NCBI GenBank assembly: GCA_019359675.1
Contig: JAHHGX010000082.1
Coordinates: forward strand, 62,001-126,000
From: Calothrix sp. FI2-JRJ7
Lineage (GTDB): Bacteria > Cyanobacteriota > Cyanobacteriia > Cyanobacteriales > Nostocaceae
Reading direction: 5' to 3'
Length of the DNA stretch: 64,000 nucleotides
Below are positions 24,701 to 32,747 of this stretch, piece after piece; within the stretch, counting starts at the first letter, position 1, and each line of letters opens with the position of its first letter. Position numbers and translations under genes: made by a program. The notes beneath the pieces were generated by a model. The model was not told the origin of the DNA. It ran no database searches and worked only from the letters and a program-made list of their open reading frames with translations.

Positions 24701-27663
24701 ATGGGTTTGTCCCGACTCGTAAGCTTCCCAAACCATTGCCTGAAGGTCGCTATATTGAAGCAGGTAGTGCTGGAGCGTTAATTTGTGATCAAACCGAGTA
24801 TAAAAAGCGTTTCGATTATTTCAATAATCATTTTTATAAAAAAATTTACAATAAGTCCTATCCCCAGGAGTACGACCAACAAGCAATCTTACATCCTTGC
24901 CCTGAAGACAAAATTTTATTTTTAGCACTTAATTCCTGTTGGGAAATTGACCACGAGTACAAAAATCGTGCTGGTATACATCCGAATGCAATCGCCAACG
25001 CTCTCGACAAAATTTTGAATCAGGACTATAGCGACTGGCTAAAGATAGCTGTTTGGCATCATCCCGTTAATGGGTTCGAGTCGATAAAAAATGTTGCTTT
25101 TCTTGAGCAGTTAGCAGTTAATGGTTTTCAGCTTGGTATTCATGGACACATCCATGAAGCTAAAGATGAGAATTTTCAATATGACACTCGGCGGGGACTA
25201 CGCATTATTGCTGCTGGAACATTCGGCGCCCCAACCAAAGAACAAGTAACGGGTATTCCTCTACAATATAATTTGCTCACGCTTGACCCAGAAAGCGGCA
25301 TATTAACGGTGGAGACACGTAAGAAAGAAAAAACAGATGGCGCCTGGTCTGCGGACGCACGCTGGGGTGACAAAAATAATCCAGTGCCAAGGTATACCAT
25401 TGGCTTAAAGTACGGTAACTCTTCCAGTCAATCAAAAACTTCAGTACAAGATAATCGTCCTAATCCTGGGCAAAGTATTTTTGGTGGTAATACACAAGTT
25501 GGCGGTAATATAAGTGTAGGAAGTATTACGCAAATTTATGGTACTGGTACTGCAAGCCAGCTCACAAACCTAACTAACAACCCAACCCCAAAGTGTACAA
25601 TTTTACTTTTAGCATCAAGCCCTGCGGATACAGCAAGATTACGTTTGGACAAACAAGCGCGAGCGCGTATCCACGATGACACCAAAAGTTTACACGGCAC
25701 GATGCCGTTATGGGGAATAGACCATTGGGTGCCTTTGGGAGATTTATTTGTGGATGTAAATATCCTAGAGTCACTTAGCAGCAGTCGCAGGTCGGAACTA
25801 GATGATTTGTGGCAGGACTTTACAACTGGTGATTCTAACTATCGCAGTTTAGATCGAATTGGGTTAGGTCGGCAACAGCAGCGTGTTTCGGGGTTGGCAG
25901 TACTAGAGCGGAATACAAACCTGATGGTGGTGGGTAAACCTGGTTCGGGAAAAACAACTTATTTACAGCGAATTGTAACGGAATGTAATGCGGGCAAGCT
26001 ACAAACACACCGCATTCCAGTGTTGATTAAACTGCGGGATTTTGTAGATGATAGGCACCAGTTTGCCTATAACTTAGAGCTGTTTTTGGGGCAGCTTTGG
26101 AAGTTGAGTAATACAAATATACGATTACTATTAAATCAAGGTAAGGCATTGGTGTTACTGGATGGGTTGGATGAGGTTACAGGAGAAGCAGGAAAGCTAA
26201 TTGCCAGGGAGATTAAGGGGTTTGCCCGTGCTTATCCCCAGGTGCAGGTGATAGTGACTTGTAGGACGCAAAATCAAGAATCGCGGTTTGAGCGGTTTGA
26301 TTATGCGGAAGTTGCGGATTTTAACGAAGAACAGGTGAGGGTATTTGCGGCTCATTGGTTTGGGACGGTGTGTGTGAATGCAAGTGAGGGGGAAATAAAA
26401 ACGCAGGAATTTTTAGGACAGTTGTTTCGAGAGGAAAACAAGCCAATTCGAGAACTTGCAATTACACCCATTTTGCTTAGTTTGACTTGTGCGGTATTCC
26501 ACCAAACACAAAAATTTTACTCGAAGCGTTCTAAGTTATATGAGGAGGGGTTGGAGTTATTGGTGGAACGGTGGGACAAATCACGCTCAGTTGAGCGCGG
26601 TGAGATCTACCAGGATTTATCGGTGGAGCGAAAATTGGAACTTTTAAGCTTTTTGGCTGTAAAAAAGTTTGAGCAGGAAAAGTATGTGTTGTTTGAGCAG
26701 GAGGAGTTGGAGAGGTATATTGGGGAGTTTTTAGGGATTAAGCTACAGGAGAGTCGAGGGGTAATGAGAGCGATCGAGTTTCAGCATGGGTTATTGATTG
26801 AGAGGGCACAGAAGGTTTGGTCTTTTTCGCATTTGACGTTTCAAGAGTATTTGGTGGCGAAGTGGTTCTGCGAGCAGACTGACTGGCAGAGTTTGACCAG
26901 CCACGTTATGGAAAAGTATTGGCGAGAAGTATTTTTACTAGTAGTTTTAATAATTAATAATGCTGATAATTTACTACAGTTAATGCAAGAAAATATTAAT
27001 AAAATCGTGAGTTCAGATGAGAAATTACAGCGGTTTCTCAACTGGCTCAACGAGAAATTCTCTTCCTGTCAAACATCTAAATCTCCAATAGAGGTTCGAT
27101 TCTTTTACTTTAACCTTGGTTTAGGTATTGAGCTTGATATTATTAACTTAGAACTTTTTTTCAACTTCGACATATATGCTTCTACTTTGGAGATAGAATT
27201 TTATAAATTGGTACTTGAACAATCTATTGAGCGCACGCTTCAATCTGGTAAAAATTACAGTGCTTTTGAGTGGAATCTTCCTGAACCATCATCAGACTAT
27301 ATTCGTTCGCTTAACCCTGAAATGCTACAATCGCTTCAACAGATAAGTACCCAGTTACCCAAGCCTCCAGATGATGAGAAGGATACTATGAAAAATCAGC
27401 AATGGTGGCAAGTTTACAAACAGATGCGGATAGAAAAAACAAGATATGTGATGGTTAAATATCGTAATATTGGTCATGAATGGCAGTTCACTAACAAACA
27501 AAAACAATTACTAAAACAGTATTATGATGCCAATAAGCTGCTAATAGATTGCCTCAATAGTGGTTGTGTAGTTAGTAAGGCAGTACGCCAAGAAATAGAA
27601 GATACATTACTGTTACCCATTAAAGAAATAGAAAAATACAAAAGCACAAAATTCAACCTATAA
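21796..27663 (+). CDS. Giant sensor: WD40 - Roc GTPase - COR - zinc ribbon - metallophosphoesterase - amyloid-like motif - NACHT
   Basis: 1955 residues. About 20-300: WD40 blades ('HLASCSNEDIIRLWNPNTG' type). About 340-520: Roc GTPase (GESGVGKSA near 349, DLAGQPD near 406, switch SAR..D). About 530-780: COR. About 787-825: four-Cys ribbon (YCPNPECG, CQYCDTG). About 875-1180: calcineurin-like phosphoesterase with all metal motifs (SDIH, GDVANR, GNHD, WHHP, GHIH). 1226-1246: shared amyloid-like motif. About 1300-1955: NACHT (GKPGSGKT near 1381, LLDGLDEV near 1454) and helical tail. Compared with the paralogue at 37850-40918, a CHAT domain has been removed at the junction near residue 1287 (LRLDK|QARARIHDD) with frame kept. 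The protein is presumably a regulated NTPase sensor; the phosphoesterase may be the effector. Confidence 0.9.
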   Translation: MAPGSKLPDFEFQQTLHLQTQHISKITGIAWSPNGQILTCSFDDGCIRLWNLETKKLCQTLHNHSNAVYGLAWSPDGEILVSGSYDGNINLWQPSIGQLLRTINVSDSRVFSVAWSPDGLHLASCSNEDIIRLWNPNTGALEQMLKGHTSQVNNVAWCPNGQILASCSDDGSIKLWESKTGKQIRTLLGHSGFVNCVAWSPDGLMLASGAADRTIRLWDLKTGEMTNIFEGHIDAINHVAFFTDSRLLFSKSVDATIRVWDCITNAEVTELSVPSDSNQYHWPANFALHPNQNQPTIATSGENDSVVNIYKFRGGFTPREIKKILENAIRQSQTNKEIFLINTKVVLVGESGVGKSALGIHIAEKKFRKTDSTHGAQFWQIPVTQTVNSGSDLIKVRPEITLWDLAGQPDYHLVHQLFLDNTDVALLLFDCSDAAEPFRGIPYWAKVLKKLAPANALKYLVSARCDVSPVTVDQREINRIIGNYSLDGYFRTSAKTGEGVEQLLQKILASIPWHKLPRTTTPKLFQVIREFLLERKEAGDTLIPIERVKQEVEKRYTERPPTQAELDTVVGLLQAQGFVYCLAPTPTMQLVLLRPEFINQYASSIIQAARNHPEGIGSIPERDVVCANLPFNSFAIKERLPIIEEKLVLESTVELFIRCNLAFRELGRLVFPSQFNTLRRFAENTHPPTEVTYEFSGSIEAIYASLVVCLSYTKDFQRENLWKYTAEFSREAHRLGFAMEQVSEGTGELEIYFYPGVSDFYRVTFIQFITNHLYTKGIDIQERIRLYCPNPECGKEVTNREAIEARLKAGKLEISCQYCDTGVLIPRSIEEKYESDKAYIKKQQELQATVKERTKQEVKAFRQDNELYMTDVDKHIRILHLSDIHLGTGTQVQQYFTQLASDLTQNLNVKQLNYLVISGDVANRSTEEEYEAAFELIDKLVKRYGLDPNRVVIVPGNHDLNWELSETAYGFVPTRKLPKPLPEGRYIEAGSAGALICDQTEYKKRFDYFNNHFYKKIYNKSYPQEYDQQAILHPCPEDKILFLALNSCWEIDHEYKNRAGIHPNAIANALDKILNQDYSDWLKIAVWHHPVNGFESIKNVAFLEQLAVNGFQLGIHGHIHEAKDENFQYDTRRGLRIIAAGTFGAPTKEQVTGIPLQYNLLTLDPESGILTVETRKKEKTDGAWSADARWGDKNNPVPRYTIGLKYGNSSSQSKTSVQDNRPNPGQSIFGGNTQVGGNISVGSITQIYGTGTASQLTNLTNNPTPKCTILLLASSPADTARLRLDKQARARIHDDTKSLHGTMPLWGIDHWVPLGDLFVDVNILESLSSSRRSELDDLWQDFTTGDSNYRSLDRIGLGRQQQRVSGLAVLERNTNLMVVGKPGSGKTTYLQRIVTECNAGKLQTHRIPVLIKLRDFVDDRHQFAYNLELFLGQLWKLSNTNIRLLLNQGKALVLLDGLDEVTGEAGKLIAREIKGFARAYPQVQVIVTCRTQNQESRFERFDYAEVADFNEEQVRVFAAHWFGTVCVNASEGEIKTQEFLGQLFREENKPIRELAITPILLSLTCAVFHQTQKFYSKRSKLYEEGLELLVERWDKSRSVERGEIYQDLSVERKLELLSFLAVKKFEQEKYVLFEQEELERYIGEFLGIKLQESRGVMRAIEFQHGLLIERAQKVWSFSHLTFQEYLVAKWFCEQTDWQSLTSHVMEKYWREVFLLVVLIINNADNLLQLMQENINKIVSSDEKLQRFLNWLNEKFSSCQTSKSPIEVRFFYFNLGLGIELDIINLELFFNFDIYASTLEIEFYKLVLEQSIERTLQSGKNYSAFEWNLPEPSSDYIRSLNPEMLQSLQQISTQLPKPPDDEKDTMKNQQWWQVYKQMRIEKTRYVMVKYRNIGHEWQFTNKQKQLLKQYYDANKLLIDCLNSGCVVSKAVRQEIEDTLLLPIKEIEKYKSTKFNL
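24330..26865 (+). repeat. Segmental duplication, copy 1 (matches 37850-40165)
   Basis: The middle and NACHT part of the giant gene is highly similar, at DNA level, to 37850-40165. Identical runs include the stretch around 'CTAGATGATTTGTGGCA' and the Walker A region. Copy 2 lacks about 780 bases present here (phosphoesterase core); copy 1 lacks about 530 bases present in copy 2 (CHAT). The two copies flank the STAND and NB-ARC genes. Confidence 0.8.
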
Positions 27664-27972
27664 ACATGAAAGTACTCAACTGTTTAATATTAATATATGT
27701 GTAAAGCTGCATAGAAGCGATGCTTATTTAAAAAGGCTTTAGCTCAATTAGTTATCTGCGACTTCCTATTAAAATTGTATAACTTATTTTTACACGGCTC
27801 TTTAAAATTGATACTTTTTAGCTTAAAGAGAAACAATTACCCTGATAAACTTAGATACAGCAATGGTTTCAAATGTGTATAAAAAAGTACATTGTTTCAG
27901 ATGCCACATTTTTCTAAATAGTCGTTATATTTGAGTAGATAAAGTTTTATACTGATTTTCTCTAGTGGGAGA
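27664..27972. promoter_or_regulatory. Upstream region of the second effector-sensor pair
   Basis: About 310 AT-rich bases with no supported gene. GTGGGAGA at 27966-27973 is a usable ribosome-binding site for the effector gene. No strong terminator was found after the giant gene, so read-through into the pair is possible. Confidence 0.4.
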
Positions 27973-28464
27973 ATGAAAATGGATCCATTATCTGTGGTTG
28001 CTGGAGTGGTTACTACGGTTATTCTGCCGAAAGCGTTAGAAAAAGTTGGCGAGAAAATTGGTGAAACAGCCTGGGATAAAAGTGGGGAAACTATCCAAAG
28101 TGTACGCAAAACAGTTCAGGCAAAATTGCAAACCGCAGGAACGTCTGGGTTACTAACACGAGCAGAAGCAAATCCAACTGAGGCAAATACTCAGGTACTA
28201 CAAGCAGAACTTGTTACTCATATGGAGTCAGACCAGGATTTTGCAACCAAGTTACAGGAATTAGTTAAGCAATTGCAGTCACAGTCTCCTACTGTACAAG
28301 TAGTTTTGGAGGAACTGCGTGTCAGAGGCAAGGTTGAGATTGGAAATGTTCAACAAGTCAATGACGGGCGAAGTAATGCTCAACAAACATTTGGTAGAAA
28401 TTGGCACGTTGGCGGTGATGTTAAAGTTGGTGATGTAACTCAGGATAATCGAGGTGGCAAATAA
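27973..28464 (+). CDS. Small membrane-helix (Bell/HeLo-like) putative effector with C-terminal amyloid-like motif
   Basis: 163 residues. Residues 4-19 (DPLSVVAGVVTTVILPK) form a hydrophobic N-terminal helix, then KALEKVGEKIGETAWDK, an amphipathic helix similar to that of 20968-21465. Residues 60-125 are helical. Residues 138-157 (QTFGRNWHVGGDVKV to Q157) are the shared motif. GGGAGA precedes the first ATG; a second ATG two codons later (MDPLS) is an alternative start. The stop overlaps the GTG start of the STAND gene by 11 bases, so the two are translated together. Effector followed by motif-bearing sensor matches fungal HET-S/NWD2 logic. Pore or membrane damage is inferred from the family plan. 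Confidence 0.8.
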   Translation: MKMDPLSVVAGVVTTVILPKALEKVGEKIGETAWDKSGETIQSVRKTVQAKLQTAGTSGLLTRAEANPTEANTQVLQAELVTHMESDQDFATKLQELVKQLQSQSPTVQVVLEELRVRGKVEIGNVQQVNDGRSNAQQTFGRNWHVGGDVKVGDVTQDNRGGK

Positions 28465-31400
28465 CCAGTCAGGAGAAAATCAACAGCCAAAATTTCAGCA
28501 GGAAATGCTGAATCACCTCAACGTGGGTGGTGATTTGACTGTTGAGAGTCCAACCCAAAATATCTACCTGGCGCCTCCACCACCAGAACTAACTATTAAT
28601 GGAATGCGTCAGCACTTTCAGGAAGTTCGGGCAAGTGCTGGCGCCCGTTATACTCCAGAAATTCACGTTGATTTACCGGAAGCTTGGGCCTTTGAGGGAC
28701 TTGGTAGAACCGATAAGTTTTTTGACCGTATCCAAAATTTATATGGTCAGCTTTGTCGAAAATTAAGTCAAGCTAAAGCATCAACGGAACTTGAGCAGAA
28801 ATTTCCAGAAATAGCACAATCACTAAATACGCTGAGTAAAAATGCCCTCGCGTTAGTAAGTGCATTAAAACAAATTGACCGAGATACATTTACACCCATT
28901 AATTTTTCCCATTTGGCAGCACTGGCTCAACAAATAGGAACAGTTGCATCTGAATGCCATGAATTGTCACGGCAAGCAGAATCATTACTTGAGCCGAAAA
29001 CAGCACAAGCAACAAAAAACACATATACTCGCTCTCCAGACAAAGAGTTATTGGAAAATGTTCGCCACTACGTCTTTGAAGTTCAAAAAGTTGTGGTGGA
29101 GATAAATAAATTTGCAACAAGTGATAGTACACAAGCCGCAAATCAAGGAGCGCTTCTATTTCTGGGGGAAGCAGGTACGGGTAAAACCCACCTATTTTGC
29201 GATATAGCAAAACGTCGGCTTGATGAATCATTACCCACAGTAATATTGTTAGGGCAGCATTTTAGCAATGGTGAGCCTTGGTTCCAAATTATGCAGAGGT
29301 TACACCTGCCATTTCGTGATCGACATGAATTTCTTAATGCTTTAAATACAGTTGCACAATCTTGTGGAAGACGCGCGCTAATATTAATTGATGCCCTTAA
29401 CGAAAGTGATAGCAGACGTTTATGGAAAGATGAGCTTGCTGGTATTATCAGCGTTTTAAGTCATTATCCACGTATTGGTATTGCGATCAGCTGTCGTACC
29501 TCATATGAGAGAATGGTCATACCAAATGGACTCATACCTGAAAACTTAGTTAGGGTTTACCATCGTGGCTTTAATAGCCATGAGTACATAGCAACAAAAA
29601 CCTTTTTTGACCACTATGGTATTGAGCGTCCAAATATCCCCTTATTAGTACCGGAATTTTCCAATCCCCTTTTTCTGAAGATTTTCTGCGAAGGTCTTGC
29701 TAAAAGAAAGTTAACGCGCATACCAAAAGGGCTTAAAGGCATTTCAGCAGTCTTTAATTTTTTTATAAATACTGTCCACGAAATTTTATGGCAAAAGCTT
29801 GATTATGATGATAAGACTAATTTAGTTCTGCAAGCAGTAGATAAACTTGCTTGCCACATGGCGGAAACCGGACAACTTTGGGTAGAGAGAGAAGAAGCAA
29901 AAAAAATTGTTAATCAAATCCTACCTGCAACAGGTCATCAGCAAACACTATTTGTAAATCTTGTTAGCGAAGGGTTACTTGCCGAGGATTTAGTTTATGT
30001 TCGTTCAAATGACGATGATTCCGACCCTCAGACTATTGACACTGTTAAATTTCCTTATGAGAAATTTAGCGACCATCTCATAGTTCGCTACCTTCTAAAC
30101 AAACATCTTAATCAAAACAACTTAGCAGCTTCATTTAATACAAATCAACCATTATGGAAAATGCTGGCTGATGATTGGCAGGCATGGCGCTACAGTGGTT
30201 GGATTGAAGCTGTCTGTATTCAATTGCCGGAAAAAACTGGGTACGAATTAGTAGAATTAGCTCCACACGCGAAAACTTGGGATATTTTAAAACGTACTTT
30301 CCTTCACAGTATTATCTGGCGCAACCCTAACAAAATAACTGATGCAACCAAGGACTATCTTAATGAGATATTTGTTGAGGATGGTGGAGAAGAGGCTGTA
30401 TACAATTTACTACTAACAGTTGCAGCAGATCCAGAACATCCCTTAAATGCCAAATTTCTTCATAACCACCTTATCAGCCTTGAAATGCCAGACCGCGACA
30501 AGCTTTGGTCTATATATTTGTATTTCCAGTATGAAGAACGTGGTGCTGTTGACCGCTTGCTGGAATGGTCATGGGAGGCTGAAAAAACACATATTTCAGA
30601 TGACGCGATTGAACTTTGTGCCATTGCTTTAGCATGGTTTTTAACAACCTCTCATCGTTATGTTCGTGATCGTGCAACCAAAGCCCTTGTTGCTATGCTT
30701 CATCTAAGACCCCACATATTAGTGCGGGTAATTGGGCAATTTTTGGACGTTAATGATCTTTATGTGCTAGAACGCCTTTATGCTGTGGCTTATGGCGTGG
30801 CAATGCTTAGTAACGATGTAACTGGGGTAGCAGAGCTTGCTGGCAAAGTTTACGAATGGGTGTTTCAGGACGGTAAACCGCCGGCACACATACTCCTGCG
30901 CGACTATGCGCGTGGGGTTATCGAAGCCGCAGTCCATCGCAACTTATTACCAGCGAATGTCGATTTAATACGCGCTCGCCCACCTTACCAAAGTCCTTGG
31001 TTCGATGAGATTTCCACAAAAGAAGAATTAGAAGATTACGGCAGAACATGGGAAGATATGGATGATATCGAGTGGGCACGTTACGATATTTATGAATCAG
31101 TGATGGACTTTGGAGATTTTGCTCGGTATATTATCGGCACTAATCATGGAGATTTTGAATGGTCTTCGCATCGTTTAACAGAACAAGGCAGCAAAGAAAT
31201 TTGTACTATTAGAAAAAAAGAATATGAAAAGTTTATTGAGTCTTTAACTCAAAAACAAACAGATGCTTGGCAGCACTATGAAAAACTACGTTCTAATGTT
31301 AAATTCTTGCAACGCCTTGAACCTGCTCAACAGAGAGAACGTTTTCAATATGAATTTTCACAAGAAGAGTTAGATCGTTTTCTTGCCAGTGAAGAAAAAA

Positions 31401-32692
31401 TATTTTTAAAAACGTTAGGTAATAAAAAGAAAAGGGTATTCAACGAATTTATTTTGCCTTACTTAGAAGATCCAAAAGGTGATAAATTTCGATTTGATTT
31501 ATCTATTGCCCAACGTTGGATTTTAAAACGGGTATTTGAATTAGGTTGGACGAAAGATAAGTTCGGATACTTTGACCGACATATAAATTATAGAAGCTAT
31601 AGTCGTGAAGCCAATAAATCTGAGAGAATTGGGAAGAAATATCAGTGGATTGCTTATCATGAATTTCTTGCTCATGTTGCAGACAACTTCGAGTTTACTG
31701 GGAATTATAGGTTAGATAATTCTCCTCAAAAATATAATGGTCCGTGGCAGATTAGTTCAGGAACTCGTGATATCGACCCATCATTACTGTTACGGAAATT
31801 ACCTGAACAGGAAGATGACAGAAAAAAGTTTATATGGTGGCAACCTGTTGAGTATGTATTTAACGATGCTAATAAACAAGAAAAAATTGCTTGGATAGCA
31901 AAGGAAAATGATTGCCCCGAACCAATTAGATTAATTGAATTAACCAAACCAAATGATGGTCAAACTTGGTTAACTTTGGAAGGACATTATCGATGGACGG
32001 AAACAGCACCAATAGAAGAAGAAAAGTATCAGAGTAAACGACGCGACATATGGTATCAGGTGCGAAGCTATATCATTCGTCAAGAACATTTTAACCAAGT
32101 ATTAGAATGGTTAAGTGATAAAAACTTTATGGGGGGATGGATGCCAGAATCACAACACATGCTTGATGTTTTTGTTGGCGAGTTTCCTTGGTCTCCATCA
32201 TATACAAATAAGAGATTCGATGAAACACAAGATTGGGTTGAGATTTGGAGTGGGCAAGAAACTTTACCTTACCCAATAGTTGTAACAACTATAGAGTATT
32301 TACGTGAAAACTCAACATTTGATTGTTCTATTGACGATACAATATCAGCCTTAATGCCATCTGCTTGGCTAATTAAGAATATGGGTCTTAGATGGTCAGG
32401 TGGTAAATTTAGTTTCGTAGATTCAATAAATGAAGTTGTAGCCTTTAACCCATCAGCAGAGGAAGTGGGACCTAGCGCTTTTTTAATTTCAAAAGAAAAA
32501 CTTACTCCTTTTTTAGTAGAAAATAAGCTGGAGATGATTTGGACGGTGCTGGGAGAACGTATGATAATTGGTGGGAACAATCAAGGATGGCATGGGCGTT
32601 TGGAGCTTTCAGGAGTTTACTACCTGCATCAAGGTGTGCTGGCAGGAGAAGGACTTAAGGCTTGGCACAAAACCTATGAAAAGAATGATTAA
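28454..32692 (+). CDS. Large STAND ATPase sensor with N-terminal amyloid-like motif
   Basis: 1412 residues. Residues 16-35 (QEMLNHLNVGGDLTV to Q35) carry the shared motif. A helical linker (about 50-200) precedes a STAND NTPase: Walker A GEAGTGKTHL (about 237-246), Walker B ALILIDALNESD (about 308-319) and sensor-like SCRTSYERM. The remaining 900 residues are helical, Trp-rich superstructure with no recognised enzyme domain ('HEILWQKLDYDDKTN', then HEAT-like). Large ATPase-plus-solenoid proteins of this kind include anti-phage Avs proteins; direct relation is a suggestion only. The start is GTG at 28454, 11 bases before the effector stop, and no other start fits the motif. Probably senses an invader ligand and seeds the effector motif. 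Confidence 0.85.
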   Translation: MANNQSGENQQPKFQQEMLNHLNVGGDLTVESPTQNIYLAPPPPELTINGMRQHFQEVRASAGARYTPEIHVDLPEAWAFEGLGRTDKFFDRIQNLYGQLCRKLSQAKASTELEQKFPEIAQSLNTLSKNALALVSALKQIDRDTFTPINFSHLAALAQQIGTVASECHELSRQAESLLEPKTAQATKNTYTRSPDKELLENVRHYVFEVQKVVVEINKFATSDSTQAANQGALLFLGEAGTGKTHLFCDIAKRRLDESLPTVILLGQHFSNGEPWFQIMQRLHLPFRDRHEFLNALNTVAQSCGRRALILIDALNESDSRRLWKDELAGIISVLSHYPRIGIAISCRTSYERMVIPNGLIPENLVRVYHRGFNSHEYIATKTFFDHYGIERPNIPLLVPEFSNPLFLKIFCEGLAKRKLTRIPKGLKGISAVFNFFINTVHEILWQKLDYDDKTNLVLQAVDKLACHMAETGQLWVEREEAKKIVNQILPATGHQQTLFVNLVSEGLLAEDLVYVRSNDDDSDPQTIDTVKFPYEKFSDHLIVRYLLNKHLNQNNLAASFNTNQPLWKMLADDWQAWRYSGWIEAVCIQLPEKTGYELVELAPHAKTWDILKRTFLHSIIWRNPNKITDATKDYLNEIFVEDGGEEAVYNLLLTVAADPEHPLNAKFLHNHLISLEMPDRDKLWSIYLYFQYEERGAVDRLLEWSWEAEKTHISDDAIELCAIALAWFLTTSHRYVRDRATKALVAMLHLRPHILVRVIGQFLDVNDLYVLERLYAVAYGVAMLSNDVTGVAELAGKVYEWVFQDGKPPAHILLRDYARGVIEAAVHRNLLPANVDLIRARPPYQSPWFDEISTKEELEDYGRTWEDMDDIEWARYDIYESVMDFGDFARYIIGTNHGDFEWSSHRLTEQGSKEICTIRKKEYEKFIESLTQKQTDAWQHYEKLRSNVKFLQRLEPAQQRERFQYEFSQEELDRFLASEEKIFLKTLGNKKKRVFNEFILPYLEDPKGDKFRFDLSIAQRWILKRVFELGWTKDKFGYFDRHINYRSYSREANKSERIGKKYQWIAYHEFLAHVADNFEFTGNYRLDNSPQKYNGPWQISSGTRDIDPSLLLRKLPEQEDDRKKFIWWQPVEYVFNDANKQEKIAWIAKENDCPEPIRLIELTKPNDGQTWLTLEGHYRWTETAPIEEEKYQSKRRDIWYQVRSYIIRQEHFNQVLEWLSDKNFMGGWMPESQHMLDVFVGEFPWSPSYTNKRFDETQDWVEIWSGQETLPYPIVVTTIEYLRENSTFDCSIDDTISALMPSAWLIKNMGLRWSGGKFSFVDSINEVVAFNPSAEEVGPSAFLISKEKLTPFLVENKLEMIWTVLGERMIIGGNNQGWHGRLELSGVYYLHQGVLAGEGLKAWHKTYEKND

Positions 32693-32747
32693 TTTTTGGA
32701 TGTTGTATGAGTTTGTGTATAAAATAATATTAGTTATTATTACTAGC

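Noticed and set aside
26765-26775. GCGATCGAG, a possible HIP1 site
   Set aside because: Only a partial match to GCGATCGC and isolated; GGCGCC is the abundant palindrome here.
28899-29231. 110-residue antisense frame in the STAND gene
   Set aside because: Lies over the linker and Walker A region of a well-supported gene; composition is not protein-like.
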